In this document: positions 55,510 to 64,000 of the stretch, one piece after another
How positions within the stretch are numbered: the stretch's first letter is position 1
Layout: every line of letters starts with the position of its first letter
Assembly: GCF_900184035.1 (NCBI RefSeq)
Contig: NZ_FXWP01000013.1
Location: forward strand, 605,228-669,227
Length of the DNA: 64,000 nucleotides
Direction: 5' to 3'
Origin: Kosakonia pseudosacchari
GTDB taxonomy: Bacteria; Pseudomonadota; Gammaproteobacteria; Enterobacterales; Enterobacteriaceae
Translations under genes and position numbers: made by a program
Notes under the pieces: model-generated
The model's database searches: none
The model's input: only the letters and a program-made list of their open reading frames with translations
Told to the model about the DNA's origin: nothing

Positions 55510-55884
55510 CTATGTTGATTGCTGGGTTGATTGCTGGCGTAATTGCCGCGCCTGAGGGCAGCCAATACTACGACGCCATGCGCCGGGTGCCTGGCCATAC
55601 TGGCGCTTGAAACTGCGGTTGAAGGACTGCTGGGAGTCAAAGCCTAACGCAATCGCCACGTTCAGAATCGGCTCGTCGCTGTGGGTTAAGCGCTCAATCG
55701 ATTTTTGCAGTTTTTGCGCGCGGATATACTCGGCAAGACGATAACCCGTATGCTCTTTGAAGAGGCGCTGGAGGTGCCATTTCGAATAGCCGGCTCGCCT
55801 GGAGACAGTTTCAATGTCCAGACGACTTTCCAGGTTGTTGTCGATCCAGTCGAGTAAATCGTGAATAAATGCGCCAGTGTTCAT
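55510..55884 (-). CDS. rarA: AraC/XylS-type multidrug-resistance activator RarA
   Basis: A 124-residue MarA/SoxS-type activator with two helix-turn-helix motifs (SRRAGYSKWHLQRLFKEHTGYRLAEYI and LNVAIALGFDSQQSFNRSFKRQYGQ). It is adjacent to and divergent from oqxA, as in Klebsiella, where RarA activates oqxAB. Start residue MNTGAFIHDLL at 55884 has GAGG 8 bases upstream. A 12-base tandem duplication (55514-55537) adds a repeated QQST to the C terminus. Confidence 0.88.
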   Translation of the reverse strand: MNTGAFIHDLLDWIDNNLESRLDIETVSRRAGYSKWHLQRLFKEHTGYRLAEYIRAQKLQKSIERLTHSDEPILNVAIALGFDSQQSFNRSFKRQYGQAPGAWRRSIGCPQARQLRQQSTQQST

Positions 55885-56218
55885 CTTGTTATCCTCACGC
55901 CGCTTATTTAAAAGCATCTTTGTCTGTTGCATTTAAAAGTGGCCTGTTTTCGCATTAATTGCAAGTTTTATTGTTGCATTTAAATCCTTGCCAGAAACGC
56001 GACTTTTCCCCCTGACTCAAACAGCACATAAAGTGTATCAATTATTCTTGCACTAAATTTAGCGCCTCCCTACAATCCCCGCGATAGTGTATTGGCAACT
56101 GTTACAGTTTTGTGGCGATGAACGGCACAAATGGCCTGAAGCCAGCCCGGACAAAGGAAGTGGCGTAGCGTCTCCCGCTGCGTCTTGCCCGGCGGCTACA
56201 ATTAGCGGAATAAAAATA
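55885..56218. promoter_or_regulatory. rarA-oqxA divergent control region
   Basis: About 330 bases between two divergent genes. It must hold both promoters, and in Klebsiella the OqxR and RarA target sites. No specific operator was identified by eye. Confidence 0.5.
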
Positions 56219-57394
56219 ATGAGCCTGCAGAAACCTTGGGTTAACTTTCATCTGAATGCACTGGGAGCGATGTTGCTCTCCGTCGTGCTCGTCGGATGCG
56301 ATAACGGTGTCGCGCAAAATGCCGTGCCACAAGCTCCCGCCGTCAGCGCCGCTGACGTGGTAGTGAAATCTATTAGCCAGTGGGATAGTTTTAATGGTCG
56401 GATTGAAGCGGTGGAGAGTGTTCAACTGCGCCCCCGCGTCTCCGGCTACATTGATAAAGTGAATTACACCGACGGCCAGGAAGTGAAAAAGGGCCAGGTG
56501 CTGTTCACCATTGATGACAGAACCTATCGCGCCGCGCTGGAACAGGCGCAGGCGACGCTGGCGAGAGCCAAAACGCAGGCCAGCCTGGCGCAAAGTGAGG
56601 CTAACCGTACCGATAAATTAATCAACACCCACCTGGTTTCCCGTGAAGAGTGGGAGCAGCGCCGTTCGGCCGCCGTTCAGGCGCAGGCCGACATTCGCGC
56701 CGCGCAGGCGGCTGTTGACGCCGCGCAACTTAACCTGGATTTCACCAAAGTGACCGCGCCTATCGATGGTCGCGCCAGCCGGGCATTGATCACCAGCGGT
56801 AATCTGGTCACTGCGGGTGACAGCGCCAGCGTACTCACCACGCTGGTCTCACAGAAAACCGTTTACGTCTACTTTGACGTGGATGAGTCAACCTACCTCC
56901 ACTATCAAAACCTCGCCCGCAGCGGGCAGGGGGCGTCCAGTAATCACCTGGCGCTGCCGGTAGAAATTGGCCTGGTCGGTGAGGATGGCTACCCGCATCA
57001 GGGCAAAGTGGATTTTCTGGATAATCAGTTAACGCCGAGTACCGGCACGATCCGCATGCGCGCGCTGTTGGATAACGCGCAGCGTCAGTTCACACCGGGG
57101 CTGTTTGCCCGCGTACGTCTGCCGGGCAGCGCTGAATTCAAAGCCACGCTTATTGACGACAAAGCGGTGCTGACCGATCAGGATCGCAAATATGTTTATA
57201 TCGTTGATAAAGAGGGGAAAGCGCAGCGTCGTGATATCACGCCGGGGCGTCTTGCTGCCGGTTTACGCATCGTGCAGAAGGGGCTGAACCCTGGCGATAA
57301 AGTCATCGTCGATGGTTTACAAAAAGTGTTTATGCCGGGGATGCCGGTTAACGCGAAAACCGTGGCCATGAACGCCAGCCCCGCTCTCAACTGA
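56219..57394 (+). CDS. oqxA: Multidrug efflux periplasmic adaptor OqxA
   Basis: A 391-residue membrane-fusion lipoprotein (lipobox LVGC, Cys27) nearly identical to Klebsiella OqxA, with biotinyl-lipoyl (SVQLRPRVSGYIDKVNYTDGQEVKKGQVLF), alpha-hairpin and beta-barrel domains. It links OqxB to an outer-membrane channel such as TolC. ATG 56219 matches the known start MSLQK. Confidence 0.95.
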   Translation: MSLQKPWVNFHLNALGAMLLSVVLVGCDNGVAQNAVPQAPAVSAADVVVKSISQWDSFNGRIEAVESVQLRPRVSGYIDKVNYTDGQEVKKGQVLFTIDDRTYRAALEQAQATLARAKTQASLAQSEANRTDKLINTHLVSREEWEQRRSAAVQAQADIRAAQAAVDAAQLNLDFTKVTAPIDGRASRALITSGNLVTAGDSASVLTTLVSQKTVYVYFDVDESTYLHYQNLARSGQGASSNHLALPVEIGLVGEDGYPHQGKVDFLDNQLTPSTGTIRMRALLDNAQRQFTPGLFARVRLPGSAEFKATLIDDKAVLTDQDRKYVYIVDKEGKAQRRDITPGRLAAGLRIVQKGLNPGDKVIVDGLQKVFMPGMPVNAKTVAMNASPALN

Positions 57395-57417
57395 TCCCTT
57401 ATCTGAGAATCCGACAC

Positions 57418-60400
57418 ATGGACTTTTCCCGCTTTTTTATCGACAGGCCGATTTTCGCCGCGGTGCTGTCGATTCTGATTTTTGTCACAGGATTGATCGC
57501 CATCCCGCTGTTGCCGGTGAGCGAATATCCTGACGTCGTTCCGCCAAGCGTGCAGGTGCGTGCGGAGTATCCAGGCGCCAACCCGAAAGTGATTGCCGAG
57601 ACGGTGGCGACGCCGCTGGAAGAAGCGATTAACGGCGTTGAAAACATGATGTACATGAAATCTGTCGCAGGCTCTGACGGCGTACTGGTGACCACCGTCA
57701 CTTTCCGCCCGGGCACAGATCCCGATCAGGCGCAGGTTCAGGTACAAAACCGGGTATCGCAGGCAGAGGCGCGTCTGCCGGAAGATGTGCGGCGTCTGGG
57801 CATCACTACCCAGAAACAATCGCCGACGCTGACGCTGGTGGTGCATCTGTTTTCGCCCAACGGTAAATACGATTCACTCTATATGCGTAACTACGCGACG
57901 CTAAAAGTGAAGGATGAACTGGCGCGTCTGCCCGGTGTCGGCCAGATTCAGATTTTCGGCTCGGGCGAATACGCGATGCGCATCTGGCTGGATCCCAATA
58001 AGGTGGCGGCGCGCGGCTTAACTGCCTCGGATGTGGTGACGGCGATGCAGGAGCAAAACGTGCAGGTTTCCGCCGGGCAACTTGGCGCGGAGCCGCTGCC
58101 GAAAGAGAGCGATTTCCTGATCTCCATTAACGCCCAGGGGCGTCTGCACACGGAAGACGAGTTTGGCAATATTGTGCTGAAAACGGCGCAAGACGGTTCA
58201 GTCGTTCGCCTGCGCGATGTGGCGCGTATTGAAATGGGTTCAGGCAGCTATGCGCTGCGTTCTCAGCTTAATAATAAAGACGCGGTCGGGATTGGTATCT
58301 TCCAGTCTCCGGGGGCGAACGCCATCGATTTGTCTAACGCGGTGCGCGCCAAAATGAACGAACTGGCCACGCGTTTCCCGGAAGATATGAAATGGGCGGC
58401 ACCTTACGATCCGACGGTTTTTGTTCGCGATTCCATTCGCGCGGTTGTGCAAACGCTGCTGGAAGCGGTGGTGCTGGTGGTGCTGGTGGTCATTCTGTTC
58501 CTGCAAACCTGGCGCGCGTCAATTATTCCGCTGATCGCGGTGCCGGTATCGGTCGTGGGGACGTTCAGCATTCTCTACCTGCTCGGTTTTTCGCTTAATA
58601 CCCTGAGCTTGTTCGGGCTGGTACTGGCGATCGGTATCGTGGTGGATGACGCCATCGTGGTGGTGGAAAACGTCGAGCGAAATATCGAAGAGGGGCTGGC
58701 TCCGCTCGCGGCGGCACATCAGGCGATGCGTGAAGTGTCCGGGCCGATTATCGCGATTGCGCTGGTGCTGTGTGCGGTGTTCGTGCCGATGGCGTTTCTC
58801 TCCGGCGTAACGGGTCAGTTCTACAAACAGTTTGCCGTGACGATCGCGATTTCGACGGTGATCTCCGCCATCAACTCGCTGACGCTCTCTCCGGCGCTGG
58901 CTGCTTTGTTGTTAAAACCGCACGGCGCACCGAAAGATTTCCCGACCAGACTGATTGATCGGCTATTCGGTTGGCTGTTCCGTCCGTTTAACCGCTTTTT
59001 CCACCGTAGCTCGAATGGTTATCAGGGGCTGGTGGGCAAAACGCTCGGTCGACGTGGCGCAGTGTTTGCGGTTTATGTGCTGCTGCTCTGTGCCGCTGGC
59101 GTGATGTTTAAAGCCGTACCCGGTGGGTTTATTCCGACACAAGATAAGCTGTATTTGATTGGCGGCGTGAAAATGCCGGAAGGCTCTTCGCTGGCGCGCA
59201 CCGATGCGGTGATCCGCAAAATGAGCGAAATCGGTATGAATACCGAAGGTGTGGATTACGCGGTCGCCTTTCCGGGGCTCAATGCGTTGCAGTTCACCAA
59301 CACGCCGAATACCGGGACGGTCTTTTTTGGCCTGAAACCGTTCGACCAGCGTAAACATACCGCGGCGGAAATTAACGCTGAGATCAACGCAAAAATCGCG
59401 CAAATTCAGCAGGGCTTTGGTTTCTCCATTTTGCCGCCGCCGATTTTAGGGCTGGGTCAGGGCTCTGGCTATTCGCTGTACATTCAGGATCGCGCCGGTC
59501 TTGGCTATGGCGCGCTGCAAAGCGCGGTGAACACCATGTCTGGTGCGATTATGCAGACGCCGGGGATGCATTTCCCTATCTCTACCTACCAGGCTAACGT
59601 TCCGCAACTCGATGTGCAGGTTGATCGTGATAAGGCAAAAGCACAGGGCGTGTCGCTGACCGATCTTTTCGGTACGCTGCAAACCTATCTGGGCTCGTCT
59701 TATGTGAACGATTTCAACCAGTTCGGCCGTACCTGGCGCGTGATGGCGCAGGCCGACGGGCCGTTTCGCGATAGCGTGGAAGATATTGCGAATTTACGCA
59801 CCCGTAATAATCAGGGCGAAATGGTGCCGATTGGCAGTATGGTGAATATCAGCACCACTTACGGGCCAGATCCGGTGATTCGCTACAATGGTTATCCGGC
59901 GGCGGATCTCATTGGTGATGCCGATCCTCGCGTCCTCTCTTCCTCACAGGCGATGACGCAGCTGGACGGGATGTCTAAGCAGATACTGCCGAATGGGATG
60001 AATATTGAATGGACGGACCTGAGCTACCAGCAGGCCACTCAGGGGAATACGGCGCTGATCGTCTTTCCGGTCGCAGTTCTGCTGGCTTTCCTCGTGCTGG
60101 CCGCACTGTATGAAAGCTGGACGTTGCCGCTGGCGGTGATCCTAATCGTTCCGATGACCATGCTGTCCGCGCTGTTTGGCGTCTGGCTGACCGGTGGCGA
60201 TAACAACGTGTTTGTGCAGGTCGGTCTGGTGGTACTGATGGGGCTGGCGTGTAAAAACGCCATTCTTATCGTGGAGTTTGCCCGCGAGCTGGAAATTCAG
60301 GGTAAAGGGATCATGGAAGCGGCGCTGGAGGCGTGCCGCCTGCGTTTACGCCCGATTGTGATGACCTCCATCGCCTTTATTGCCGGTACCATTCCGCTGA

Positions 60401-60570
60401 TCCTCGGTCACGGCGCGGGCGCAGAAGTGCGCGGCGTCACCGGGATCACGGTGTTCTCCGGTATGCTGGGTGTGACGCTGTTTGGTCTGTTTTTGACCCC
60501 AGTGTTTTACGTTACGCTGCGTAAATTCGTGACGCGCGGCAAACCGGTAAATGATGTTTTGCCTGCGTAA
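57418..60570 (+). CDS. oqxB: Multidrug efflux RND pump OqxB
   Basis: A 1050-residue RND transporter of exact OqxB length with two homologous halves, twelve membrane segments and two large periplasmic loops. Proton relay residues are kept: Asp-Asp in VVDDAIVVVEN and Lys in GLACKNAILIVEF. It expels quinolones, quinoxalines, chloramphenicol and other drugs. It begins 23 bases after oqxA. Confidence 0.96.
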   Translation: MDFSRFFIDRPIFAAVLSILIFVTGLIAIPLLPVSEYPDVVPPSVQVRAEYPGANPKVIAETVATPLEEAINGVENMMYMKSVAGSDGVLVTTVTFRPGTDPDQAQVQVQNRVSQAEARLPEDVRRLGITTQKQSPTLTLVVHLFSPNGKYDSLYMRNYATLKVKDELARLPGVGQIQIFGSGEYAMRIWLDPNKVAARGLTASDVVTAMQEQNVQVSAGQLGAEPLPKESDFLISINAQGRLHTEDEFGNIVLKTAQDGSVVRLRDVARIEMGSGSYALRSQLNNKDAVGIGIFQSPGANAIDLSNAVRAKMNELATRFPEDMKWAAPYDPTVFVRDSIRAVVQTLLEAVVLVVLVVILFLQTWRASIIPLIAVPVSVVGTFSILYLLGFSLNTLSLFGLVLAIGIVVDDAIVVVENVERNIEEGLAPLAAAHQAMREVSGPIIAIALVLCAVFVPMAFLSGVTGQFYKQFAVTIAISTVISAINSLTLSPALAALLLKPHGAPKDFPTRLIDRLFGWLFRPFNRFFHRSSNGYQGLVGKTLGRRGAVFAVYVLLLCAAGVMFKAVPGGFIPTQDKLYLIGGVKMPEGSSLARTDAVIRKMSEIGMNTEGVDYAVAFPGLNALQFTNTPNTGTVFFGLKPFDQRKHTAAEINAEINAKIAQIQQGFGFSILPPPILGLGQGSGYSLYIQDRAGLGYGALQSAVNTMSGAIMQTPGMHFPISTYQANVPQLDVQVDRDKAKAQGVSLTDLFGTLQTYLGSSYVNDFNQFGRTWRVMAQADGPFRDSVEDIANLRTRNNQGEMVPIGSMVNISTTYGPDPVIRYNGYPAADLIGDADPRVLSSSQAMTQLDGMSKQILPNGMNIEWTDLSYQQATQGNTALIVFPVAVLLAFLVLAALYESWTLPLAVILIVPMTMLSALFGVWLTGGDNNVFVQVGLVVLMGLACKNAILIVEFARELEIQGKGIMEAALEACRLRLRPIVMTSIAFIAGTIPLILGHGAGAEVRGVTGITVFSGMLGVTLFGLFLTPVFYVTLRKFVTRGKPVNDVLPA

Positions 60571-60584
60571 TTTGTTGCAGATAC

Positions 60585-60620
60585 AAAAAAACCGCCTTCA
60601 CGATGAAGGCGGTTTTTTTT
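60585..60620. terminator. Bidirectional terminator between oqxB and oqxR
   Basis: AAAAAACCGCCTTCA and TGAAGGCGGTTTTTTTT around a CGA loop: a strong symmetric terminator for the convergent genes. Confidence 0.95.
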
Positions 60621-60635
60621 GCAATCCGTAAACAA

Positions 60636-61115
60636 CTAAGACGTTTTTTTATACTGGGCAATCAGGTCAGGCACCGGATCCCATCCGCTGGTATCGGCTT
60701 TTTTGACCTTTTCCAGCGCGCTTGCCACAGTATGGCGCGCTAATACCTGTAACGACGCCTGCTCCGCTTCTTCGGCGATAGACTTGAAATACCAGCATGC
60801 GTTGGCGCTGACCACGCAACGTGCCGGTACGTCAGGACGCGACGCCCACAGTTTTTTATCTTCGATGACGGAAAGGTAGATATCGCGCAGGGTGATCTCT
60901 TCCGCCGGGCGGCCGAGGTGAATAGACCCGTTGCGGCCAAGCGTTGAGACGATAATGCCGTCACGCGTGAGCGGCACCATTAATTTGCGGATAAAGCTCG
61001 GATTTGCTTCCAGACCGTAGGCCAGAATCGCACTCGTCGAACGTTCACCCACTTGCTCCGCCATCGCTACGCTGAGAACCATCTGCAAAGCTGTCGGGAA
61101 GCGGTAATCTAACAT
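60636..61115 (-). CDS. oqxR: Rrf2-family repressor OqxR
   Basis: A 159-residue Rrf2-type winged-helix repressor (MLDYRFPTALQMVLSVAMAEQ, IRKLMVPLTRDGIIVSTLGRNGSIHLGRPA) matching Klebsiella OqxR, which represses oqxAB and rarA. Position after oqxB in convergent orientation is as in Klebsiella. AGGA 8 bases before ATG 61115 decides the start over one 14 residues upstream. Two cysteines remain in the RCVVSANACWYF region. Confidence 0.95.
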   Translation of the reverse strand: MLDYRFPTALQMVLSVAMAEQVGERSTSAILAYGLEANPSFIRKLMVPLTRDGIIVSTLGRNGSIHLGRPAEEITLRDIYLSVIEDKKLWASRPDVPARCVVSANACWYFKSIAEEAEQASLQVLARHTVASALEKVKKADTSGWDPVPDLIAQYKKTS

Positions 61116-61853
61116 TTTATAGTCCTGGGTTGCGGTGAATCTTATTCTTTTTGGCACCGCAGAGGTGAATAAGTAATGAGCAACACTATAACAAATACGG
61201 GAATTTTTTTGAAGCAGTCAACGTTTGACCTGGCCTGTAAAAAAGAGTTTCCGCTGCGAGTCGGATGGAGGAAAAATATTCATCCACGCACGGATTATTG
61301 AATTCGAATTCATTGTCCTGATACGTTGCGCCGCGTTACCAGCCGATGAATGACCCGGTACGCATCATGACAACGCATAAAAATACGACGAATAAACGCT
61401 AACGCATTATCCAGACACCTCAGGCGTGTTACCGGGTTATCCCGCCGGTAGGCGATCATGCATCACTGTTTATTACGCCTGTTTCTGCCTCGAAGGGGAT
61501 GGCCCCGGGGGAATGACATTCTGCTATGTGCGAGAAGTGGACAATCTGATCTATGAAAAGAAAGGCTTGCGATACCCATGGCCTTCTGCACGATCATCGG
61601 CGTGATGAGGAAGGGAGTACAGGTGCGCAGGTCATCCGTAAAGCATCCGCTCCTGAAGAGGTTGCAGGATGTTCGGCTGACGGCGGGCATAACCAGGTCC
61701 GTGAACTATTTTTACATCAGGGTCAGCAGCCGGGTAGGGGAATAAGCGATTCCCGTACCTTCAATGGCGGCATGACCCTGATCCCAAATTGGCTCACGTC
61801 ATAGTGGAGATGAAATGATAACGGACATTAATTCCTGTCATCAGTCAGGAGTG
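61116..61853. other. Intergenic region, possibly decayed
   Basis: About 740 bases. An 83-codon plus-strand frame (61553-61804) and overlapping minus-strand frames are present but none is recognisable or has a good ribosome-binding site. The left part holds the oqxR promoter. May contain remnants of a lost gene. Confidence 0.45.
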
Positions 61854-62576
61854 TCAGTTGGCTGATGCGGTTGGTCTGATGGTTATTTCTGTTGTATCAA
61901 CGCTCTCAGGAGCCTCAATGACCTGCCGCACGGCACGGGCGATATCAGCAGGTTTAAGTGCCACAGCACGGTACACATCCATCGCCGCTCTGGTTTCCGG
62001 ATGCGTAATGGTTGAGGCAAGCTCACTTTCCACTACGCCGGGATTGACACAGGTCACGCGAATATTTGGGCTTTCCTGACGCAAACCATCCGAAATCGCG
62101 CGTACCGCAAATTTCGAGGCGCAATAGACGGCAGCAGTTGGCACGACAGCAAGGGCGCCGATAGAGCCAATATTGATGATCTGACCGGAGCCCTGGGCTT
62201 CCATCACGGGAAGAACCGCGCCAATGCCCCAGAGCACTCCCTTGATATTGACGTCAATGATACGCTCCCACTCATCCTGTTTGCCTGCGGCAAGCGGCGA
62301 GAGCGGCATGATGCCCGCATTGTTGATCAAAACATCGACGCGGCCCCATTTATCCAGCGCGGTCTGCACGAAGCTGGCCATCGACTGGCGGCTGGTGACA
62401 TCAAGCTCACGCGCTTCGGCGATACCGCCCGCGCTGCGTATTTCTGCGGCAATGGCTTCGATACGTTCCACTCTGCGAGCCCCTAATAGCACCTTCGCGC
62501 CTGCGTTTCCAAGCTCTCTGGCCATACCTTCGCCAATACCACTTGATGCGCCGGTAATTAATATCACTTTATTCAT
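61854..62576 (-). CDS. Short-chain dehydrogenase/reductase
   Basis: A 240-residue SDR with TGASSGIGEG, NNAGIMPLSPL, Ser in NIGSIGA and YCASK. The NNAGIMPLSPL and DVNIKGVLWGI segments are typical of the clavaldehyde-dehydrogenase-like/YdfG-like group. Substrate unknown. Diverges from a LysR-type gene across 98 bases, which suggests control by that regulator. AAGGAG precedes the ATG. Confidence 0.9.
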   Translation of the reverse strand: MNKVILITGASSGIGEGMARELGNAGAKVLLGARRVERIEAIAAEIRSAGGIAEARELDVTSRQSMASFVQTALDKWGRVDVLINNAGIMPLSPLAAGKQDEWERIIDVNIKGVLWGIGAVLPVMEAQGSGQIINIGSIGALAVVPTAAVYCASKFAVRAISDGLRQESPNIRVTCVNPGVVESELASTITHPETRAAMDVYRAVALKPADIARAVRQVIEAPESVDTTEITIRPTASAN

Positions 62577-62674
62577 AGCATGCTCCTTCAGTTGAGTTCG
62601 AAACGATCATAGAACTTAACGATTGGTTTCAGTATCCTGCTTTTCCTTGACTCACTGGTTAGCACCGTTAAACA

Positions 62675-63574
62675 ATGAAAATTGATCTCAACCTCTTACC
62701 GGTTTTTATCGCGGTGGCAGAAGAGCGTAATTTCAGCGCTGCTGCTGCGCGCCTGGGTGTCACCCGATCGGCGATCAGCCAGGGAATAAGACGGCTTGAA
62801 GATGCATTCGGCACAATGCTGGTAATGCGTACGACTCGCTCAGTAACTCTGACGGAAGCGGGGGAGCGGCTGCGGCAATCCCTGTCATTGCCGTTATCCA
62901 GTATTGAAACGGCGTTTGAAGAGATAGCGTCGGACAATATGCCGCGAGGATGCCTTCGGATTGCAGTGACCTCGATAGCCGAAGCGTTTCTTTCCGGTCC
63001 GCTGCTCGCCTCGTTTGCGGCGGCCAACCCTGCCGTGACGGTTGATGTTGTCGTGACGGATGAGGAGTTTGATATTGTGGCTGCGGGTTATGATGCTGGC
63101 GTCAGGCTTGGCGAAGTGATCGAAAAAGATATGATCGCCGTCCCGCTTACTGAAAAGCAACGTGAAATGGCAGTTGCCTCGCCCGCGTATCTCAAGGTGA
63201 ACAACGCCCCCACACATCCGCGTGAATTGATCCATCATCGGTGTATCGGCTGGCGTCCTGCCAAAGATGTCGTCCCTTATCGCTGGGAATTTGAGGAAGC
63301 GGGAGAGCCTTTCAGCCTGGCGATTGAACCGCAGATCACCACGAATGACCTGCGCCTGATGTTGCGGCTCGCGCTGGCTGGTGGCGGCATCACGTTTGCC
63401 ACGGAAGATACGTTCAGGCCGTTTGTTGAAACCGGGCAGCTTGTCTCATTGCTGGATGATTTTCTTCCCTATTTTCCGGGTTTCTACCTCTATTTTCCGC
63501 AACGCCGCAATATGGCACCTAAGCTACGCGCCCTGGTCGACCATGTCAGGCAATGGCGGCAGCAGCATATTTAA
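62675..63574 (+). CDS. LysR-family transcription regulator
   Basis: A 299-residue LysR regulator with winged-helix domain (1-60: NLLPVFIAVAEERNFSAAAARLGVTRSAISQGIRRLE) and substrate-binding domain (about 90-295, VRLGEVIEKDMIAVPL, GGGITFATEDTFRPFVETGQL). It belongs to the group that lies beside SDR genes and senses their substrates. No strong ribosome-binding site is visible before ATG 62675. Confidence 0.92.
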   Translation: MKIDLNLLPVFIAVAEERNFSAAAARLGVTRSAISQGIRRLEDAFGTMLVMRTTRSVTLTEAGERLRQSLSLPLSSIETAFEEIASDNMPRGCLRIAVTSIAEAFLSGPLLASFAAANPAVTVDVVVTDEEFDIVAAGYDAGVRLGEVIEKDMIAVPLTEKQREMAVASPAYLKVNNAPTHPRELIHHRCIGWRPAKDVVPYRWEFEEAGEPFSLAIEPQITTNDLRLMLRLALAGGGITFATEDTFRPFVETGQLVSLLDDFLPYFPGFYLYFPQRRNMAPKLRALVDHVRQWRQQHI

Positions 63575-63652
63575 CGCCAGCGTTTGTTTCGGTCCGCACG
63601 CTGATGTTGCCCTTTTGTCATGCGCTATGTCTGTTTATGACGCTCAGCATAG

Positions 63653-63819
63653 GGCGGTGAGAGGGGAGTGATTCGCTGCGCTCACCGTTACTCGGCCCTT
63701 CCCTGGGCCTCGCCCCTTCGGGGTCAACGCAAGCGTTGTTCAAAAATGTTCCCGGCGTTTTTATGTGGGCAGCCCACTCACTGCGTTCATGGTCTGTCCA
63801 ACTGGCTGCGCCAGTTGTC
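63653..63819. repeat. Repeat unit resembling a tRNA-Ser 3' end, copy 1
   Basis: GGCGGTGAGAGGGGAGT (63653-63669) resembles the complement of the tRNA-Ser(GGA) acceptor end; it is followed by GATTCGCTGCGCTCACC (63670-63686) and, after a spacer, CTGTCCAACTGGCTGCGCC (from 63794). All three blocks recur in copy 2. Diverged relative to copy 2. Confidence 0.65.
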
Positions 63820-63866
63820 GAACCCCGGTCGGGGCTTCTCATCCCCCCTGCGGGATGCAATATGCG

Positions 63867-63902
63867 AAAAAAAAGCCCGCATTTGCATGCGGGCTCTTTT
63901 TT
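63867..63902. terminator. Bidirectional terminator between the repeats
   Basis: GCCCGCAT, TTGC loop, ATGCGGGC with eight A before and a T-rich tail after. On the minus strand it follows the tRNA-like 3' end by a few bases, as a terminator of a tRNA transcript would. Confidence 0.9.
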
Positions 63903-63908
63903 GAATGA

Positions 63909-63997
63909 TGGCGGTGAGGGGGGGATTGATTCGCTTCGCTCACCCTACGGGCAGATTCCTCGCGGGCTCGTCATCTGTCCAACTGGCTGCGCCAGTT
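63909..63997. repeat. Repeat unit resembling a tRNA-Ser 3' end, copy 2
   Basis: TGGCGGTGAGGGGGGGATT (63909-63927) is the complement of the CCA-bearing 3' end of tRNA-Ser(GGA), as in E. coli serX. It then departs from the tRNA and continues as GATTCGCTTCGCTCACC (63928-63944) and CTGTCCAACTGGCTGCGCC near the window edge. Only the last ~19 bases of the tRNA are present. Confidence 0.7.
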
Positions 63998-64000
63998 CTC

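Noticed and set aside
61553..61804. 83-codon gene after oqxR
   Set aside because: No family, no ribosome-binding site, and several overlapping frames on the other strand; reported only as part of an intergenic region.
1..64000. CRISPR arrays, complete insertion sequences or prophage
   Set aside because: No regularly spaced repeats, no transposase or phage structural genes were recognised.

Overview
The window is chromosomal DNA from a member of the Enterobacteriaceae, closest in content to the Kosakonia/Enterobacter/Klebsiella group. The gene order agp-yccJ-wrbA-ymdF-rutR-putA-putP-efeUOB-phoH follows the Escherichia coli 22-23 min region, and serT, a chromosomal rarA-oqxA-oqxB-oqxR locus and a GH28 polygalacturonase fit a Klebsiella/Kosakonia-type, plant-associated enterobacterium. 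The species cannot be fixed from the sequence. All calls come from reading motifs and from remembered family sequences; no searches were run.

Left part (1-20.6 kb): the 3' end of an oligopeptide-binding protein gene, then tRNA-Ser(UGA) with its own promoter and terminator. After the tRNA comes an AT-rich block of about 19 kb that looks acquired. It starts with a ToxR/CadC-like membrane regulator and a FidL-like partner on the minus strand, then a 660-bp AT-rich control region, then a plus-strand run of 16 closely spaced genes: an orphan two-partner-secretion pore (TpsB), holo-ACP synthase, ketoreductase, dehydratase, ACP, a GcvT-like folate-fold protein, a fused ketosynthase/chain-length-factor protein, another ketosynthase, a thiolase-like remnant, a LolD-type ATPase, a periplasmic TPR-like protein, a LolC/E-type permease, a LolA-like protein, a predicted outer-membrane barrel, a malonyl-ACP transacylase and a polytopic membrane protein. 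A minus-strand LuxR-type regulator closes the block. The set reads as a dedicated type II fatty-acid/polyketide line joined to its own lipid-extraction and periplasm-crossing machinery. With ketosynthase, reductase and dehydratase but no enoyl reductase, a polyene-type acyl product is the simplest guess. This is the best candidate in the window for an undescribed system.

Middle part (20.9-51.3 kb): dosC (oxygen-sensing diguanylate cyclase, no dosP beside it), a YnfC-like secreted protein, two adjacent short-chain dehydrogenase/HxlR-regulator pairs with visible palindromic operators, then the conserved agp-yccJ-wrbA-ymdF stretch. rutR is present but the rutA-G operon is not next to it; a DMT-family exporter occupies the place. 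A pentose-type ABC uptake cassette with an FGGY kinase and a KpsF-like SIS isomerase lies between rutR and putA. putA and putP diverge from a control region with four copies of the PutA hexamer. A NupC-type permease, an intact efeUOB operon with a near-consensus Fur box, and phoH follow.

Right part (51.3-64 kb): a gene-poor stretch, a secreted chorismate mutase, small unknown genes, an exported polygalacturonase, the rarA/oqxAB/oqxR efflux locus, a third dehydrogenase/regulator pair (LysR type), and at the end repeats that contain the 3' end of a tRNA-Ser gene on the minus strand. The repeats suggest a serX-like tRNA gene just beyond the window.
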